Source: an uncultured Spartobacteria bacterium (GTDB lineage Bacteria; Verrucomicrobiota; Verrucomicrobiia; Chthoniobacterales; Chthoniobacteraceae). From it: 64,000 bases of DNA. The position numbers were made by a program, and so were the translations under genes. Positions 35,401 through 44,094 of the stretch are shown here, in pieces. Each line of letters starts with the position of its first letter. The stretch's first letter is position 1. Below the pieces are notes generated by a model. The model was not told the origin of the DNA. It did not search any database and saw only the letters and a list, made by a program, of their open reading frames with translations. The stretch lies in contig CAIXGS010000004.1 in NCBI GenBank assembly GCA_903919125.1, forward strand, positions 1 to 64,000, given 5' to 3'.

Positions 35401-35461
35401 CTTGAAAGCGTAAATCTTGCGACAGACGATGGGACGAGAGATTAGAGGGCATGGGGAACAA
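32414..35461 (-). CDS. PSCyt1/DUF1549/DUF1553 secreted protein
   Basis: 1015 residues with a signal peptide ([21 protein letters not shown]). Domains in order: a planctomycete-type cytochrome C module with heme motif [19 protein letters not shown] (residues ~57-75); DUF1549 ([51 protein letters not shown]); a second CxxCH in [15 protein letters not shown]; and DUF1553 ([60 protein letters not shown]). This family is very abundant in PVC bacteria and is usually paired with DUF1501, as here; function is not settled, though links with polysaccharide use are common. It starts 12 bases after the DUF1501 gene's stop, so the order is DUF1501 first. Confidence 0.92.
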   Translation of the reverse strand: [1015 protein letters not shown]

Positions 35462-35473
35462 TTGGGGATCGAA

Positions 35474-36874
35474 TTAAGCCAACAACGCCTTCACCACCGA
35501 GCCGTACACATCCGTCAGGCGGAAGTCGCGACCGTTGTAACGGTAGGTCAGTTTCTCGTGATCAAATCCAAGCATGTGTAACATGGTCGCGTGCAGATCG
35601 TGGACATGGACTTTGTTTTCCACCACGTCGTAGCCGAAGTCATCGGTGGCACCATAAGCCTGCCCGCCCTTGACTCCGCCGCCCGCCATCCAAGTGCAGA
35701 ACGCCTTGTTGTGGTGATCCCGTCCCGGCTCGCCCCTCGCGCCCTTGTCGTGACGCGGTGTGCGCCCGAACTCCCCGCCCCACACGACCAGCGTGTCCTT
35801 TAACATTCCCCGCTGTTTGAGGTCTTTCAAAAGGGCTCCAACGGGTTGATCCACCGCCTCCGCCTGTTTGGCAAGGTTCCCCTTAACGTCCGTGTGATGA
35901 TCCCAGCCACCTGCCCAAACCTGCACGAAGCGCACGCCGTGCTCCACCAAACGCCGAGCCACAAGCATACGCCGTCCGGTTTCGCTATCGCCGTACATCT
36001 CGCGGACGCTTGCGGGCTCCTTGCTCACATCAAAAACATCCATGGCCTCGGTCTGCATATTAAAGGCCAATTCAAAAGATTGAATGCGAGCCTCCAAGGC
36101 AGACTCCTGATTGATCTGCTCAGAATGTTGCTCATTGAGCGCCTTCAACAAATCAAGTTGACGACGCTGTTCACCGAGAGACGCGTGATAGCTCTTAATG
36201 TTTGCGATAATCTTTTCAGCAGGAGCGCTCACCGTGCTGACCAAGGTGCCTTGAAACGCCCCCGGCAAAAATGCAGAGCGCCAATTCGTCGCGCCGCCCA
36301 ATCCACCGCCAATGGCTACGAAACCCGGCAAATTCTGGTTCTCGGAACCCAGGCCGTACAAGGCCCAGGAGCCCACGGACGGCTTCACCAAACGCCCCGA
36401 GCCGGTGTTCATCATCACGGTGGCAAATTCGTGCGCTGGAATGTCGGTTTTCATCGAGCGGATGACCGCAATGTCGTCGATGCTCTCGCCGATTTTTGGG
36501 AACAATTCGCTCACCTCGACGCCGCTCTGTCCCATCTTGGTGAACTTGTATTGCGGCGGCAAAGGCATCCCGCCGATGAGCGGCACGTCCTGCCCCACAT
36601 ACTTGATCATCTCTGGCTTGGGATCCCACGTATCAATGTGCGAAGGCCCGCCCTGAGTGAAAATATGAATCACGCGCTTGGCCGTAGCAGGAAAATGAGG
36701 CTGCTTGGGGCTCAACGGGGACAGGCTCGCGGACGCATGAGCGCTGGGCGCGGCGTTAGGGCCAAGGATACTGGCGAGACTCAAAGCGCCGAATCCCATC
36801 CCAAAACGGTTTAGAAATTGACGACGAGTTGCACAAAAGTCTGCGGCTGCGGGAATGTGTTGAGAGAGGTCCAT
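35474..36874 (-). CDS. DUF1501 protein (sulfatase-like fold, Tat-type signal)
   Basis: 466 residues. The N-terminus ATRRQFLNRFGMGFGALSLASILG is a twin-arginine signal, so the folded protein is exported by Tat. The body shows VIHIFTQGGPSHIDTWDPKPEM, the DUF1501 start resembling alkaline-phosphatase-superfamily metal sites. PLIGGMPLPPQYKFTKMGQSGVEVSELFP, GGEFGRTPRHDKGARGEPGRDHH and HDLHATMLHMLGFDHEKLTYRYNGRDFRLTDVYG are all hallmark stretches. It is the first gene of a two-gene unit with the DUF1549/DUF1553 protein. The actual substrate is not known. Confidence 0.93.
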   Translation of the reverse strand: MDLSQHIPAAADFCATRRQFLNRFGMGFGALSLASILGPNAAPSAHASASLSPLSPKQPHFPATAKRVIHIFTQGGPSHIDTWDPKPEMIKYVGQDVPLIGGMPLPPQYKFTKMGQSGVEVSELFPKIGESIDDIAVIRSMKTDIPAHEFATVMMNTGSGRLVKPSVGSWALYGLGSENQNLPGFVAIGGGLGGATNWRSAFLPGAFQGTLVSTVSAPAEKIIANIKSYHASLGEQRRQLDLLKALNEQHSEQINQESALEARIQSFELAFNMQTEAMDVFDVSKEPASVREMYGDSETGRRMLVARRLVEHGVRFVQVWAGGWDHHTDVKGNLAKQAEAVDQPVGALLKDLKQRGMLKDTLVVWGGEFGRTPRHDKGARGEPGRDHHNKAFCTWMAGGGVKGGQAYGATDDFGYDVVENKVHVHDLHATMLHMLGFDHEKLTYRYNGRDFRLTDVYGSVVKALLA

Positions 36875-37076
36875 AACTAGGGAGTAAGAGGAAACACTGG
36901 CTTATATCACTAAACCCCGAGAGGTGCCTAATGTTGCGAAAAATAAGCGACGTTCGAAACCGATGATTTCGCGACGGCTCTAGCCCGGAAGTTCCCTAAA
37001 AGGGATTCTAAAGATTGCGACGCTCCCATCACTCTTTTCCATTGTGTTAAAAAGACTCCCGCTCTAGCAACGAATC

Positions 37077-38426
37077 ATGCTAACCCCAGTTCTCAAACGC
37101 CGTTCGTTTCTCACCACACTCCTCGCCGCCGGCGTCGCTCCGATGGCGCTCCCAAGCCGAATCTGGTCAGCGCCAGTCGGTCCCAACGACACCATTCGCA
37201 TCGGTATCATTGGCTGCGGCATTCAATCCCGAGGCCTTACGAGCGGGTTCCTCAAACTCCCTAACACCAAGGTGGTAGCAGTGTGCGACGTGGACACCAC
37301 GCGGCGAGAAAACCATCAGCAAATCGTCCACGAGTTCTATTCCAAACAGACGCAGACCGAGTTTAAAGGCTGCGCGGTTTTCAAAGATTTCCGTGAACTT
37401 CTCGCACGTGAAGACATTGATGCGGTCGTCATCGCGACGCCCGACCACTGGCACGCAATCATCGCGGTCGCCGCTGCTAAAGCCGGAAAGGACATCTACT
37501 GCGAAAAGCCGCTCACCGACACCGTGTTCGAAGCTACCTCGCTCGTCGCCGCCATCCAGAAACACAACAGAGTCTTCCAAACCGGTTCTATGCAACGCTC
37601 CGCACGCGAGTTTCGCGTCGCCTGTGAATTGGTACGCAACGGGATCATTGGGAAAATCACCCGGGTGAATGCTGGGTTCGGTGGCCCTGCGAAACCGTGC
37701 GATCTTCCCGCCGAAGAGCTCGAGCCCGGCCTCGACTGGGACTTCTGGCAGGGGCCCGCTCCCGTGCGCGCCTACAACTCGATCCTCAGTCCGCGCGGCG
37801 TGAACAAACACTTTCCCATGTGGCGTCTCTACCGAGAATACGGCGGCGGGATGGTGACTGACTGGGGCGCCCATCACCTCGACATCACGCATTGGGGACT
37901 TGGAATGGACCGCAGTGGTCCTATCGAAATTCTGCCTCCAGCGGACTGGAGCACCGCTGTTTCCGGAGCCAAGCTGCGTTATTCAAACGGCGTGGAAGTT
38001 ACTCATGTGGTGGATAATGGCGTGAACTTTTTTGGTGAAGACGGCGAGATTTTCGTCAATCGCGGCAAGATCAAAGTGACGCTCAAAGGAGAGGTCAAAG
38101 CGTCCTTCCTAGCCAAGGAAGACCAACCCTCTCTCAACGATCAGTTGGGCAAGCTGGAGCAAGAGTTGCTCAAGGACGCAAAGGTGCGCTTGTACTCGAG
38201 TACGGACCACAAGGCGGATTTCCTTCACTCGATTGTCTCGCGTAAACAACCCATTGCCGACGCCGAAACCGGCGCGCGCACGGTAATCGGCTGTCATCTT
38301 TTGGGATTCGCGTACTACCACGGGCAGGCGCTGAAATGGAACCCAGCCAACAACGCATTCGCGTCAGGAACCGGCGACGCAAAGTGGTTACACCGCGAAT
38401 ATAGAGGCGACTGGCGCCTCGCGTAG
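37077..38426 (+). CDS. Tat-exported Gfo/Idh/MocA-family oxidoreductase
   Basis: 449 residues. KRRSFLTTLLAAGVAPMALPSRIW is a Tat-type signal. The Rossmann fold follows: IRIGIIGCGIQSRGLTSGFL (dinucleotide binding), KVVAVCDVDTTRRENHQ, AVVIATPDHWHAIIAVAAAKAGKDIYCEKPLTDTV with the conserved EKP lysine. The C-terminal domain has GGMVTDWGAHHLDITHWGLGMD, which carries the usual catalytic-side His/Asp. These NAD(P)-dependent enzymes act on sugars, polyols or related molecules. Exported versions are typical of PVC and Bacteroidota and can keep their cofactor tightly bound. It is divergent from the DUF1501 unit, with about 200 bases between them holding no obvious feature. Confidence 0.92.
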   Translation: MLTPVLKRRSFLTTLLAAGVAPMALPSRIWSAPVGPNDTIRIGIIGCGIQSRGLTSGFLKLPNTKVVAVCDVDTTRRENHQQIVHEFYSKQTQTEFKGCAVFKDFRELLAREDIDAVVIATPDHWHAIIAVAAAKAGKDIYCEKPLTDTVFEATSLVAAIQKHNRVFQTGSMQRSAREFRVACELVRNGIIGKITRVNAGFGGPAKPCDLPAEELEPGLDWDFWQGPAPVRAYNSILSPRGVNKHFPMWRLYREYGGGMVTDWGAHHLDITHWGLGMDRSGPIEILPPADWSTAVSGAKLRYSNGVEVTHVVDNGVNFFGEDGEIFVNRGKIKVTLKGEVKASFLAKEDQPSLNDQLGKLEQELLKDAKVRLYSSTDHKADFLHSIVSRKQPIADAETGARTVIGCHLLGFAYYHGQALKWNPANNAFASGTGDAKWLHREYRGDWRLA

Positions 38427-38475
38427 TATCGACGGCGCCGCACTCAAACTCGGCTAACCGAGTTGCTATCAAACG

Positions 38476-38512
38476 GAGGGCCGGACTTGAAAAAGCTCGG
38501 CCTTCTTTTTTG
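38476..38512 (+). terminator. Rho-independent terminator after the Gfo/Idh gene
   Basis: GAGGGCCG pairs with CGGCCTTC (one G-T pair) and is followed by TTTTTT. It lies between convergent genes. A smaller perfect hairpin, AACTCGG/CCGAGTT, sits just before it near 38.45 kb. Confidence 0.75.
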
Positions 38513-38520
38513 AAAGGCTT

Positions 38521-39735
38521 CTAAAGCCCCAAACACACCAACTCGCCCAAGTTCGTGCGCAGATAAAGACGGCCATTGGCCAACACGGGCTGAGCCCAAG
38601 TACGTTGATTGAAAACCGTTTGCCGCAGCATTTGCTTGTACTTTTCGCCGTTGGCCTCCGCCACCACAAGATCCCCTTTCTCAGAAACCAGCACTAGTTT
38701 GCCGCCCGCAGCAATCAGACCGCCACCCTTTACGCTCTTTTCTTCCCAACGCCGCTCTCCAGTCGCCGGATCCAAACACACGAGATTCCCGCCCCCAGTA
38801 TTGCCGTCGACTCCAAAAATTGCGTTCCCCCACTGCACAGGCGAATTGATATGGCAGCGCAGATTTTTATTCCGCCAAACCTCGCGCACCGTCCCCCCTT
38901 CCACGGCAATGACTGCTGCACCTTGATTGTACCCCGAGGAAATCAAGAGACGATCCGCCGCGATCTGCAACGGAGTCGCTGCGTTTACATTGTAATCCGT
39001 TTTCCAAGGATAACGCCATAGCTCGCGTCCGTCCTCCGGCGCATAGCCGACAACGGCCTGCCCTTTGAGAAGAACTAACGTCGGTTGAGCGCCCAGAGGC
39101 AAAATCAGCGGCGCGGCATATCCTGCTGGATCGGAGCCAGTTTTCCAAACTACCTGCCCTGTTTTAGCATCCAGAGCGAGTGTGGAAACTCCGATGGCAC
39201 CGGTGTCGACAAACAGTCGCCCACCCGCCACCAGCGGCGCCCCGGAATAACCCCAGTCCGGTTTGCGACCGCCAAATTCCTTCACGAGATGGCGCTGCCA
39301 ACGCACCTCACCAGTCGCAGCGTCAAAACAGTGCAAGTGGCCTTCGTGGCTCAGCGTGTAAACGCTATCTCCGGAAAGTGTCGGGGTGGAGCGAGAGCCG
39401 CCTTCAAACAAATTTGGATCCAGCGACACCGTGTGTTTGAAGGTCCAAACCACCGCTCCCATCGTAGCGTCGAGACATTGCACCACATCCGAGCCACCCA
39501 CGTGGCCCATGGTGTACAGCCGCGCACCGCCAACCACCACAGAAGACGTTCCGATGCCAACTTTCGCCTTCCAAAGGACCGGAGCGGTACCCGACTTCGG
39601 CAACTTACAGTCTTCAGCGGCGATTCCGTTGCCACTCGGCCCCCTATAGTGGAGCCAGTCTCCAGCAAGGGCCACAGATTGAAAAAGCAGGCTACAAATT
39701 AAGCTTCCGCCAAGGGCCAACTGGGATTGTTTCAT
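38521..39735 (-). CDS. PQQ-binding-like beta-propeller protein
   Basis: 404 residues with a signal peptide (LGGSLICSLLFQSVALAGDW). The body is a chain of PQQ/BamB-like beta-propeller repeats: VVQCLDATMGAVVWTFKHTV, LHCFDAATGEVRWQRHLVKE, STLALDAKTGQVVWKTGSD, VVGYAPEDGRELWRYPWKTD, LVCLDPATGERRWEEKSV and a final LRTNLGELVCLGL. Such exported proteins are common in PVC genomes and often sit near oxidoreductases or DUF1549/DUF1553 systems. No dehydrogenase active-site motifs were seen, so it is probably a binding or structural propeller rather than an alcohol or glucose dehydrogenase. Confidence 0.88.
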   Translation of the reverse strand: MKQSQLALGGSLICSLLFQSVALAGDWLHYRGPSGNGIAAEDCKLPKSGTAPVLWKAKVGIGTSSVVVGGARLYTMGHVGGSDVVQCLDATMGAVVWTFKHTVSLDPNLFEGGSRSTPTLSGDSVYTLSHEGHLHCFDAATGEVRWQRHLVKEFGGRKPDWGYSGAPLVAGGRLFVDTGAIGVSTLALDAKTGQVVWKTGSDPAGYAAPLILPLGAQPTLVLLKGQAVVGYAPEDGRELWRYPWKTDYNVNAATPLQIAADRLLISSGYNQGAAVIAVEGGTVREVWRNKNLRCHINSPVQWGNAIFGVDGNTGGGNLVCLDPATGERRWEEKSVKGGGLIAAGGKLVLVSEKGDLVVAEANGEKYKQMLRQTVFNQRTWAQPVLANGRLYLRTNLGELVCLGL

Positions 39736-39812
39736 AAAATTGAATCAGCCATTCAGCAAAGAAAGCCGAATGTTAGTTAAGCCTCTTAAAACCCGACGCG
39801 GTCCGCACAACC

Positions 39813-40931
39813 TTAAAACTTGTAAGTGAAACTCACGCCTGTGGAACCTTCAAACTTGTGATAGTTAGGCGTGTCAGCGTTGTTTGAATACTTGAATTCG
39901 CCGCCGAACGATGCGCGTAGAGCCCAGCGCTCCGTCGGCATCCAAAGCACAGTAAGTCCGGGACTTAGCGTACGATCGCTTCTATGTCCACCCGCGTTCT
40001 GGGGCTGCGTATAGACTTGATAATTGAAGCGCACCCCTGGCTGTATCACCCACTTTTCAATAGGCGTCAGTGACAGCGTGAGAGAAACCCCACTATCAAG
40101 GTGATCGCTACTCCAAGTGAGAGGATTAGGGTCCGTTTTAGTGAAGTGATAACCGCCGTTATACCCGAGCGTGAGCCCAGCCTTATCCCCCAGCCCAATA
40201 TTACGAGAAAGTGACCAGTTCGGGTTCCACTCTGTGTAGACTTCCGTCCACTTGCTGGCATCCGCGAGACGCCCCAGCCTCCACTGATTGGGGTCGTTGG
40301 CAACCCCCGAATCGTTCATGATGCGGTTGTAATCCAAACCTAAAGAAGCATTCCAGTTCTCCTTGAAACTCAAGTTAGAACTCAGGAATGCCGAGCTCAT
40401 CATGAAGTTATTACCGTTTAGTTCAGGATGAATCCGCCAAACGTCGTACATCCAGAAAAGCTGCCGATAACCCGCTCGCCATCCCAGTTTACCAATCCCG
40501 ATATCCTTCGCCTCAGGTGCCAAAGCCAGCGACCAAGTTTCGGCCATGATCGCCGCGTGCTTTCCTGACGAGTCACCCGTGGCGTTGGTCGTAAACGTGA
40601 GCATCGTATCGGCGGACGCCTCAAAAAGAGGCTTCGCCTTGGGCTTTTGCTTCAAGAGCGTTTGCGGCCCGAGATCCGCATTCTCGCCAGGATACGTTTC
40701 CGGCGGACCGTCCGCCTCGGCCGCAGGCGTCGCCAAAGAGGCCTTCGCACGTTGATCGGCCTGTTGACGCAAACTCTCGGCCTGACGCGCGGCGTTCTCC
40801 ACCGCGCCTTGAGTTTGCGAAAATGCTTTTTCAGGGGCGCATAGCGACAACATACATCCCAAACTCAGCGTAACATAAGAGGCTGAAGGGAAATTGCACT
40901 TTTCTCTCGAAGCTGAAATTGGAGTCAACAT
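39813..40931 (-). CDS. Outer-membrane beta-barrel protein
   Basis: 372 residues. A signal-like N-terminus (SYVTLSLGCMLSLCAPEKAFSQTQ) precedes an Ala/Gln-rich helical stretch (QGAVENAARQAESLRQQADQRAKAS), then a run of alternating polar/hydrophobic strands: WSLALAPEAKD, LGWRAGYRQLFWMYDVW, SLSRNIGLGDKAGLTLGYNGGYHF, VSLTLSLTPIEKWVIQPGVRFNYQVY, WALRASFGGEFKYSN. It ends in FTYKF, with the C-terminal Phe expected for BamA-inserted barrels. Ligand or channel role unknown. It lies between the PQQ-propeller gene and the adenylate cyclase gene, all on the minus strand with 77-86 base gaps. Confidence 0.75.
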   Translation of the reverse strand: MLTPISASREKCNFPSASYVTLSLGCMLSLCAPEKAFSQTQGAVENAARQAESLRQQADQRAKASLATPAAEADGPPETYPGENADLGPQTLLKQKPKAKPLFEASADTMLTFTTNATGDSSGKHAAIMAETWSLALAPEAKDIGIGKLGWRAGYRQLFWMYDVWRIHPELNGNNFMMSSAFLSSNLSFKENWNASLGLDYNRIMNDSGVANDPNQWRLGRLADASKWTEVYTEWNPNWSLSRNIGLGDKAGLTLGYNGGYHFTKTDPNPLTWSSDHLDSGVSLTLSLTPIEKWVIQPGVRFNYQVYTQPQNAGGHRSDRTLSPGLTVLWMPTERWALRASFGGEFKYSNNADTPNYHKFEGSTGVSFTYKF

Positions 40932-41017
40932 GGGGTGTTTGCGAAGAGTTGGTACTTGCAGCCCCAGAAACTATCAAGCGTGTCTAGGGCTGCAAAAGTG
41001 AAACTGACTGGCGAAGC

Positions 41018-43924
41018 TTATTTTTCCGTCAGCTTATAAGAACCGTCCCAATCTGCGTCAGGAGGCTCTGCTATATAATGGTCGCAACGCCCTTGGTACA
41101 TTTTACAAAGGAAATCATCTCCGCCCATTTCCTCGTGCACCTTACCGAATGCGACTTTGGCTTCCGCAAATTCGCGGCGGTGAAACTGGTCAAGCGCTGC
41201 ATGGTAATGATCTAACCAAGCAGGAATTTCCATCCCAACTTCCCCTAGAGGAGTAAACACGTGGATCGGTTCGGTTTTGCCCTTGAAGATCGCCATGTCC
41301 ACCCGACGGTAAACAATCTTGTCCTGCGTAATCAGCTGAGCCTCCCGCGCCACCAAAATATCGACTCCGAACTGCTTGGTCGCACTTTCCAAACGGGCCG
41401 CCAGATTCACCCCGTCACCCAAACAGGTGAACTCCATACGTTGCGGATGCCCCAACTCACCGACTGTGACATGGCCATGATTGATCCCAACCCCGATGGA
41501 AAGTTCTTCGCGATCTTCCAGCTCGGCCCAGCCCAAATTTAAGTCATGCAAAGCCTGACGCATCTTCAGAGCAGAACGCACAGCCGCCAAACAGTCGACG
41601 TCGTTGCCCAGAGAATGAGTATCCCCCCAGACCGCCATAATGGCGTCTCCGATGAACTTCTGAAGTGTTCCGCCTTGGGCGAGCACGCGGTCCACCATCT
41701 GAAGGAAGTATTCGTTCAACTGAGCCACTAGTACCTCTGGAGAACGCGACTCCGAGAGGGTCGTAAACCCGCGAATGTCCGAGAAAAGCACGCTCACCGG
41801 CTTGTTTTGCCCGCGCAACGCCTGATCGAACGAATCCCCTTGGTTGATAACCATACTCGCCACGTTGCTGGAAACATACTTGTCCAATACGCCGCGAACA
41901 TGCGCCTTTTCCAACTGCTCAATAGCAAAGTCGAAAATCGTGATGAAACCGCCCACACACAGGAGTGCGATCATCGGCAAGATGACCGGGATCATGAGAT
42001 TCGCTTTTGCAAAGAGGAAATAGGATGCAATGCAGTATGCTCCTATTACACCGACCAAAATGCCCATACGCGCCAAGACCTGCTCCACGCCCAACAATAG
42101 AGCTGCCGATACCAGTACCGCCCCGACCACTAGCCACAACTTCCACTGATCTGGGAACTCTCTGATTGGAATATTGTCGAGAATCGCCGCCGCGTAGTTT
42201 GCGTGAATTTCCACCCCAGGCATGGTCCCCAACGGAGTCGGATGCACATCGTGGAATGTCTCCGCAATAGGCCCCAAAAATACCAGCTTGTCCTTAAACC
42301 GGTTCCCGCCCTGATAGCGAGGATCGGTCGTCAAAATACGTTCGTTGAACAATTCCTCAATGGGCAACGGATCATAAGTGCCCTCTGGTCCACGGTAATT
42401 AATGAACTCGATGGGAGACTGCGGGAACACTTTTTTCCCACTGACATCGACGGCCTCCGGGGGGTTCACTTTCGTTCCCCGAAGCTTAGCCGCAGCTAAA
42501 GGACCAAAACGAATCCAGTCATCGGGCCCGCTCTGGAACTGGGCTTTGCCACTTTCCCGCATCTGCGAGGTCATGGCGCGAACCCGACGTATCGGCCGAT
42601 CAATATCTGGATCAAATCCGACGAACCCCGAACCTTCAGCGCCTAGAGCCGCGCCCAAAGTCTCATTAACCGCCAGAGTAGCCACCGAGCCGTCCGGTTG
42701 CGGGCTTGTACCGAAGGCTAGGACCACGCGGCCCTTGTATTTTTCCAGCGCCTCGGCCAACACGTCATCTCCTTCTCTGAGCCGTTTGCCTTCCCGCTCT
42801 AAAAGGGCATTGATTCGCAGCATCTGGGCTTCACTCAGTCCAAGTTCCTTTTTCTGCTCTTCCAACCGCTTGAGACCAAGCACTATCGATGGCGCAACAT
42901 CCCCCTCGTCTTCCAGAACGACATCAATTTTGTCAAACAATTCGTCGGTGATGCCATAGGTCGCCTTCATCGCCTCCAGCTTATCCAAACCATCGCTCAG
43001 ACGGCCGTCCAGAGACGGACGACTGGATACAAGCATAATATCGATCGCCACAACCTTCGCACCCATTTCAAAAAGGCGGTCGAGAGCGTAAGCGTACACT
43101 GCGCGAGGCAAAGGCCACTTGCCTCCACGCATCATCTTGAGTGCTTCGCTGTAATTACGCTCAGAGGGTGGGAGCGCGGAGACGCCGCTTTTACCGGCAC
43201 CGAATTCGCTGGGAGTGGTTTCAATCTTTACTGGCGAAGACTTGTCACCGGGCTCCTGTGCCGCCGCCATCACTGAATCCCGATGTTGAAAATTGGCTGC
43301 ACTAGGAGCGGGAGCCTCTGGCTTGGGCGCGTCCGACTTCGGAGCCTCTTGCTTCGGAGCCTCTTGCTTCGGAGCCTCTTGCTTAGGAGCCTCTGCCTTG
43401 GGAGCCTCTGCCTTGGGAGCCTCTGCCTTGGGAGCCTCTGCCTTGGGAGCCTCTGCCTTGGGAGCCTCTGCCTTAGGAGCCTCTGCCTTGGGAGCCTCTG
43501 CCTTGGGAGCCTCTGCCTTAGGAGCCTCTGCTTTTGGAGCCTCTGCTTTTGGAGCCTCTGCCTTGGGAGCAGGTGCCGTGATGGGAGTGAAGAGTTCTGG
43601 GTGAGCTTTCGCGTAACGCTCGTCCTCGACTTCCTGAGCTTCTTCCAACAAGCCATTAATCGAGCTTTGATCCAGCGACTTTGTGGTGATGCCAACCAGC
43701 TCAATTTCAGGATGCTGCCCCAAAGGCGAGTTGCTGTCACGGATCACAAAACGTTTGTCGATGGTCTGACCCTCAATTTTCTTGAGCGCGTCAGACTCCC
43801 TAACAGACGAAGTTTGCAGAATACCAAGTACAATTAGACCGACGACAAAGATAAATGGCGTGCGATACTTCCGCGCCTGCCGCAGTTGCGAGTTAAGTTT
43901 GCGGATTAATTTTTTTAACTTCAT
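41018..43924 (-). CDS. CHASE2-type membrane adenylate/guanylate cyclase with Ala-Pro-Lys-Ala-Glu repeats
   Basis: 968 residues. One N-terminal membrane helix (FIFVVGLIVLGILQ) precedes a CHASE2 sensor domain split by an inserted stretch of about 15 APKAE/APKQE pentapeptides (residues ~117-198). The CHASE2 part resumes with RAVYAYALDRLFEMGAKVVAIDIMLVS and FINYRGPEGTYDPLPIEELF. Three further membrane helices follow (~605-690). The C-terminal class III cyclase has VSVLFSDIRGFTTLSE (metal Asp), QKFIGDAIMAVWGD, GVGINHGHVTVGELG and GDGVNLAARLESATKQFG. It should make cAMP (or cGMP) in answer to an outside signal. The pentapeptide insert sits in the outer-facing domain and could span the cell wall. 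Confidence 0.92.
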   Translation of the reverse strand: MKLKKLIRKLNSQLRQARKYRTPFIFVVGLIVLGILQTSSVRESDALKKIEGQTIDKRFVIRDSNSPLGQHPEIELVGITTKSLDQSSINGLLEEAQEVEDERYAKAHPELFTPITAPAPKAEAPKAEAPKAEAPKAEAPKAEAPKAEAPKAEAPKAEAPKAEAPKAEAPKAEAPKAEAPKQEAPKQEAPKQEAPKSDAPKPEAPAPSAANFQHRDSVMAAAQEPGDKSSPVKIETTPSEFGAGKSGVSALPPSERNYSEALKMMRGGKWPLPRAVYAYALDRLFEMGAKVVAIDIMLVSSRPSLDGRLSDGLDKLEAMKATYGITDELFDKIDVVLEDEGDVAPSIVLGLKRLEEQKKELGLSEAQMLRINALLEREGKRLREGDDVLAEALEKYKGRVVLAFGTSPQPDGSVATLAVNETLGAALGAEGSGFVGFDPDIDRPIRRVRAMTSQMRESGKAQFQSGPDDWIRFGPLAAAKLRGTKVNPPEAVDVSGKKVFPQSPIEFINYRGPEGTYDPLPIEELFNERILTTDPRYQGGNRFKDKLVFLGPIAETFHDVHPTPLGTMPGVEIHANYAAAILDNIPIREFPDQWKLWLVVGAVLVSAALLLGVEQVLARMGILVGVIGAYCIASYFLFAKANLMIPVILPMIALLCVGGFITIFDFAIEQLEKAHVRGVLDKYVSSNVASMVINQGDSFDQALRGQNKPVSVLFSDIRGFTTLSESRSPEVLVAQLNEYFLQMVDRVLAQGGTLQKFIGDAIMAVWGDTHSLGNDVDCLAAVRSALKMRQALHDLNLGWAELEDREELSIGVGINHGHVTVGELGHPQRMEFTCLGDGVNLAARLESATKQFGVDILVAREAQLITQDKIVYRRVDMAIFKGKTEPIHVFTPLGEVGMEIPAWLDHYHAALDQFHRREFAEAKVAFGKVHEEMGGDDFLCKMYQGRCDHYIAEPPDADWDGSYKLTEK
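43338..43574 (-). repeat. In-frame 15-bp minisatellite in the cyclase gene
   Basis: About 15 tandem copies of a 15-base unit read on the minus strand as Ala-Pro-Lys-Ala-Glu (about 12 copies) and Ala-Pro-Lys-Gln-Glu (3 copies). Only a few silent changes separate the units, so the array is young and prone to length change without breaking the frame. Degenerate units (APKSD, APKPE, APAPS) flank it. Confidence 0.92.
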
Positions 43925-44094
43925 AAAAAGAGGTTTGGCTGATGAGCAAATTCCGCACCCGTCACAAATTTTTTTATAGAGACAAGGGAACCTGTCTCTG
44001 TGCTAACAAAGATTTGTCATCGGCCGACGAAATTACACCGCTTGGCGGCGCTTCGAACTGGAAGCTGCGCAATGAAGAAGCTAAAGTAAAGTCA

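Noticed and set aside
37167-37892. 241-residue antisense ORF in the Gfo/Idh gene
   Set aside because: Sense strand has full Gfo/Idh motifs; the antisense frame has none.
43338-43574. CRISPR-like array
   Set aside because: Units are contiguous, 15 bases long, without spacers, and fully in frame with a coding gene.
43283-43837. Long plus-strand ORFs opposite the cyclase repeat array (Leu/Gly/Ser repeats)
   Set aside because: They are mirror reads of the 15-base minisatellite; the minus-strand frame belongs to a clear cyclase.
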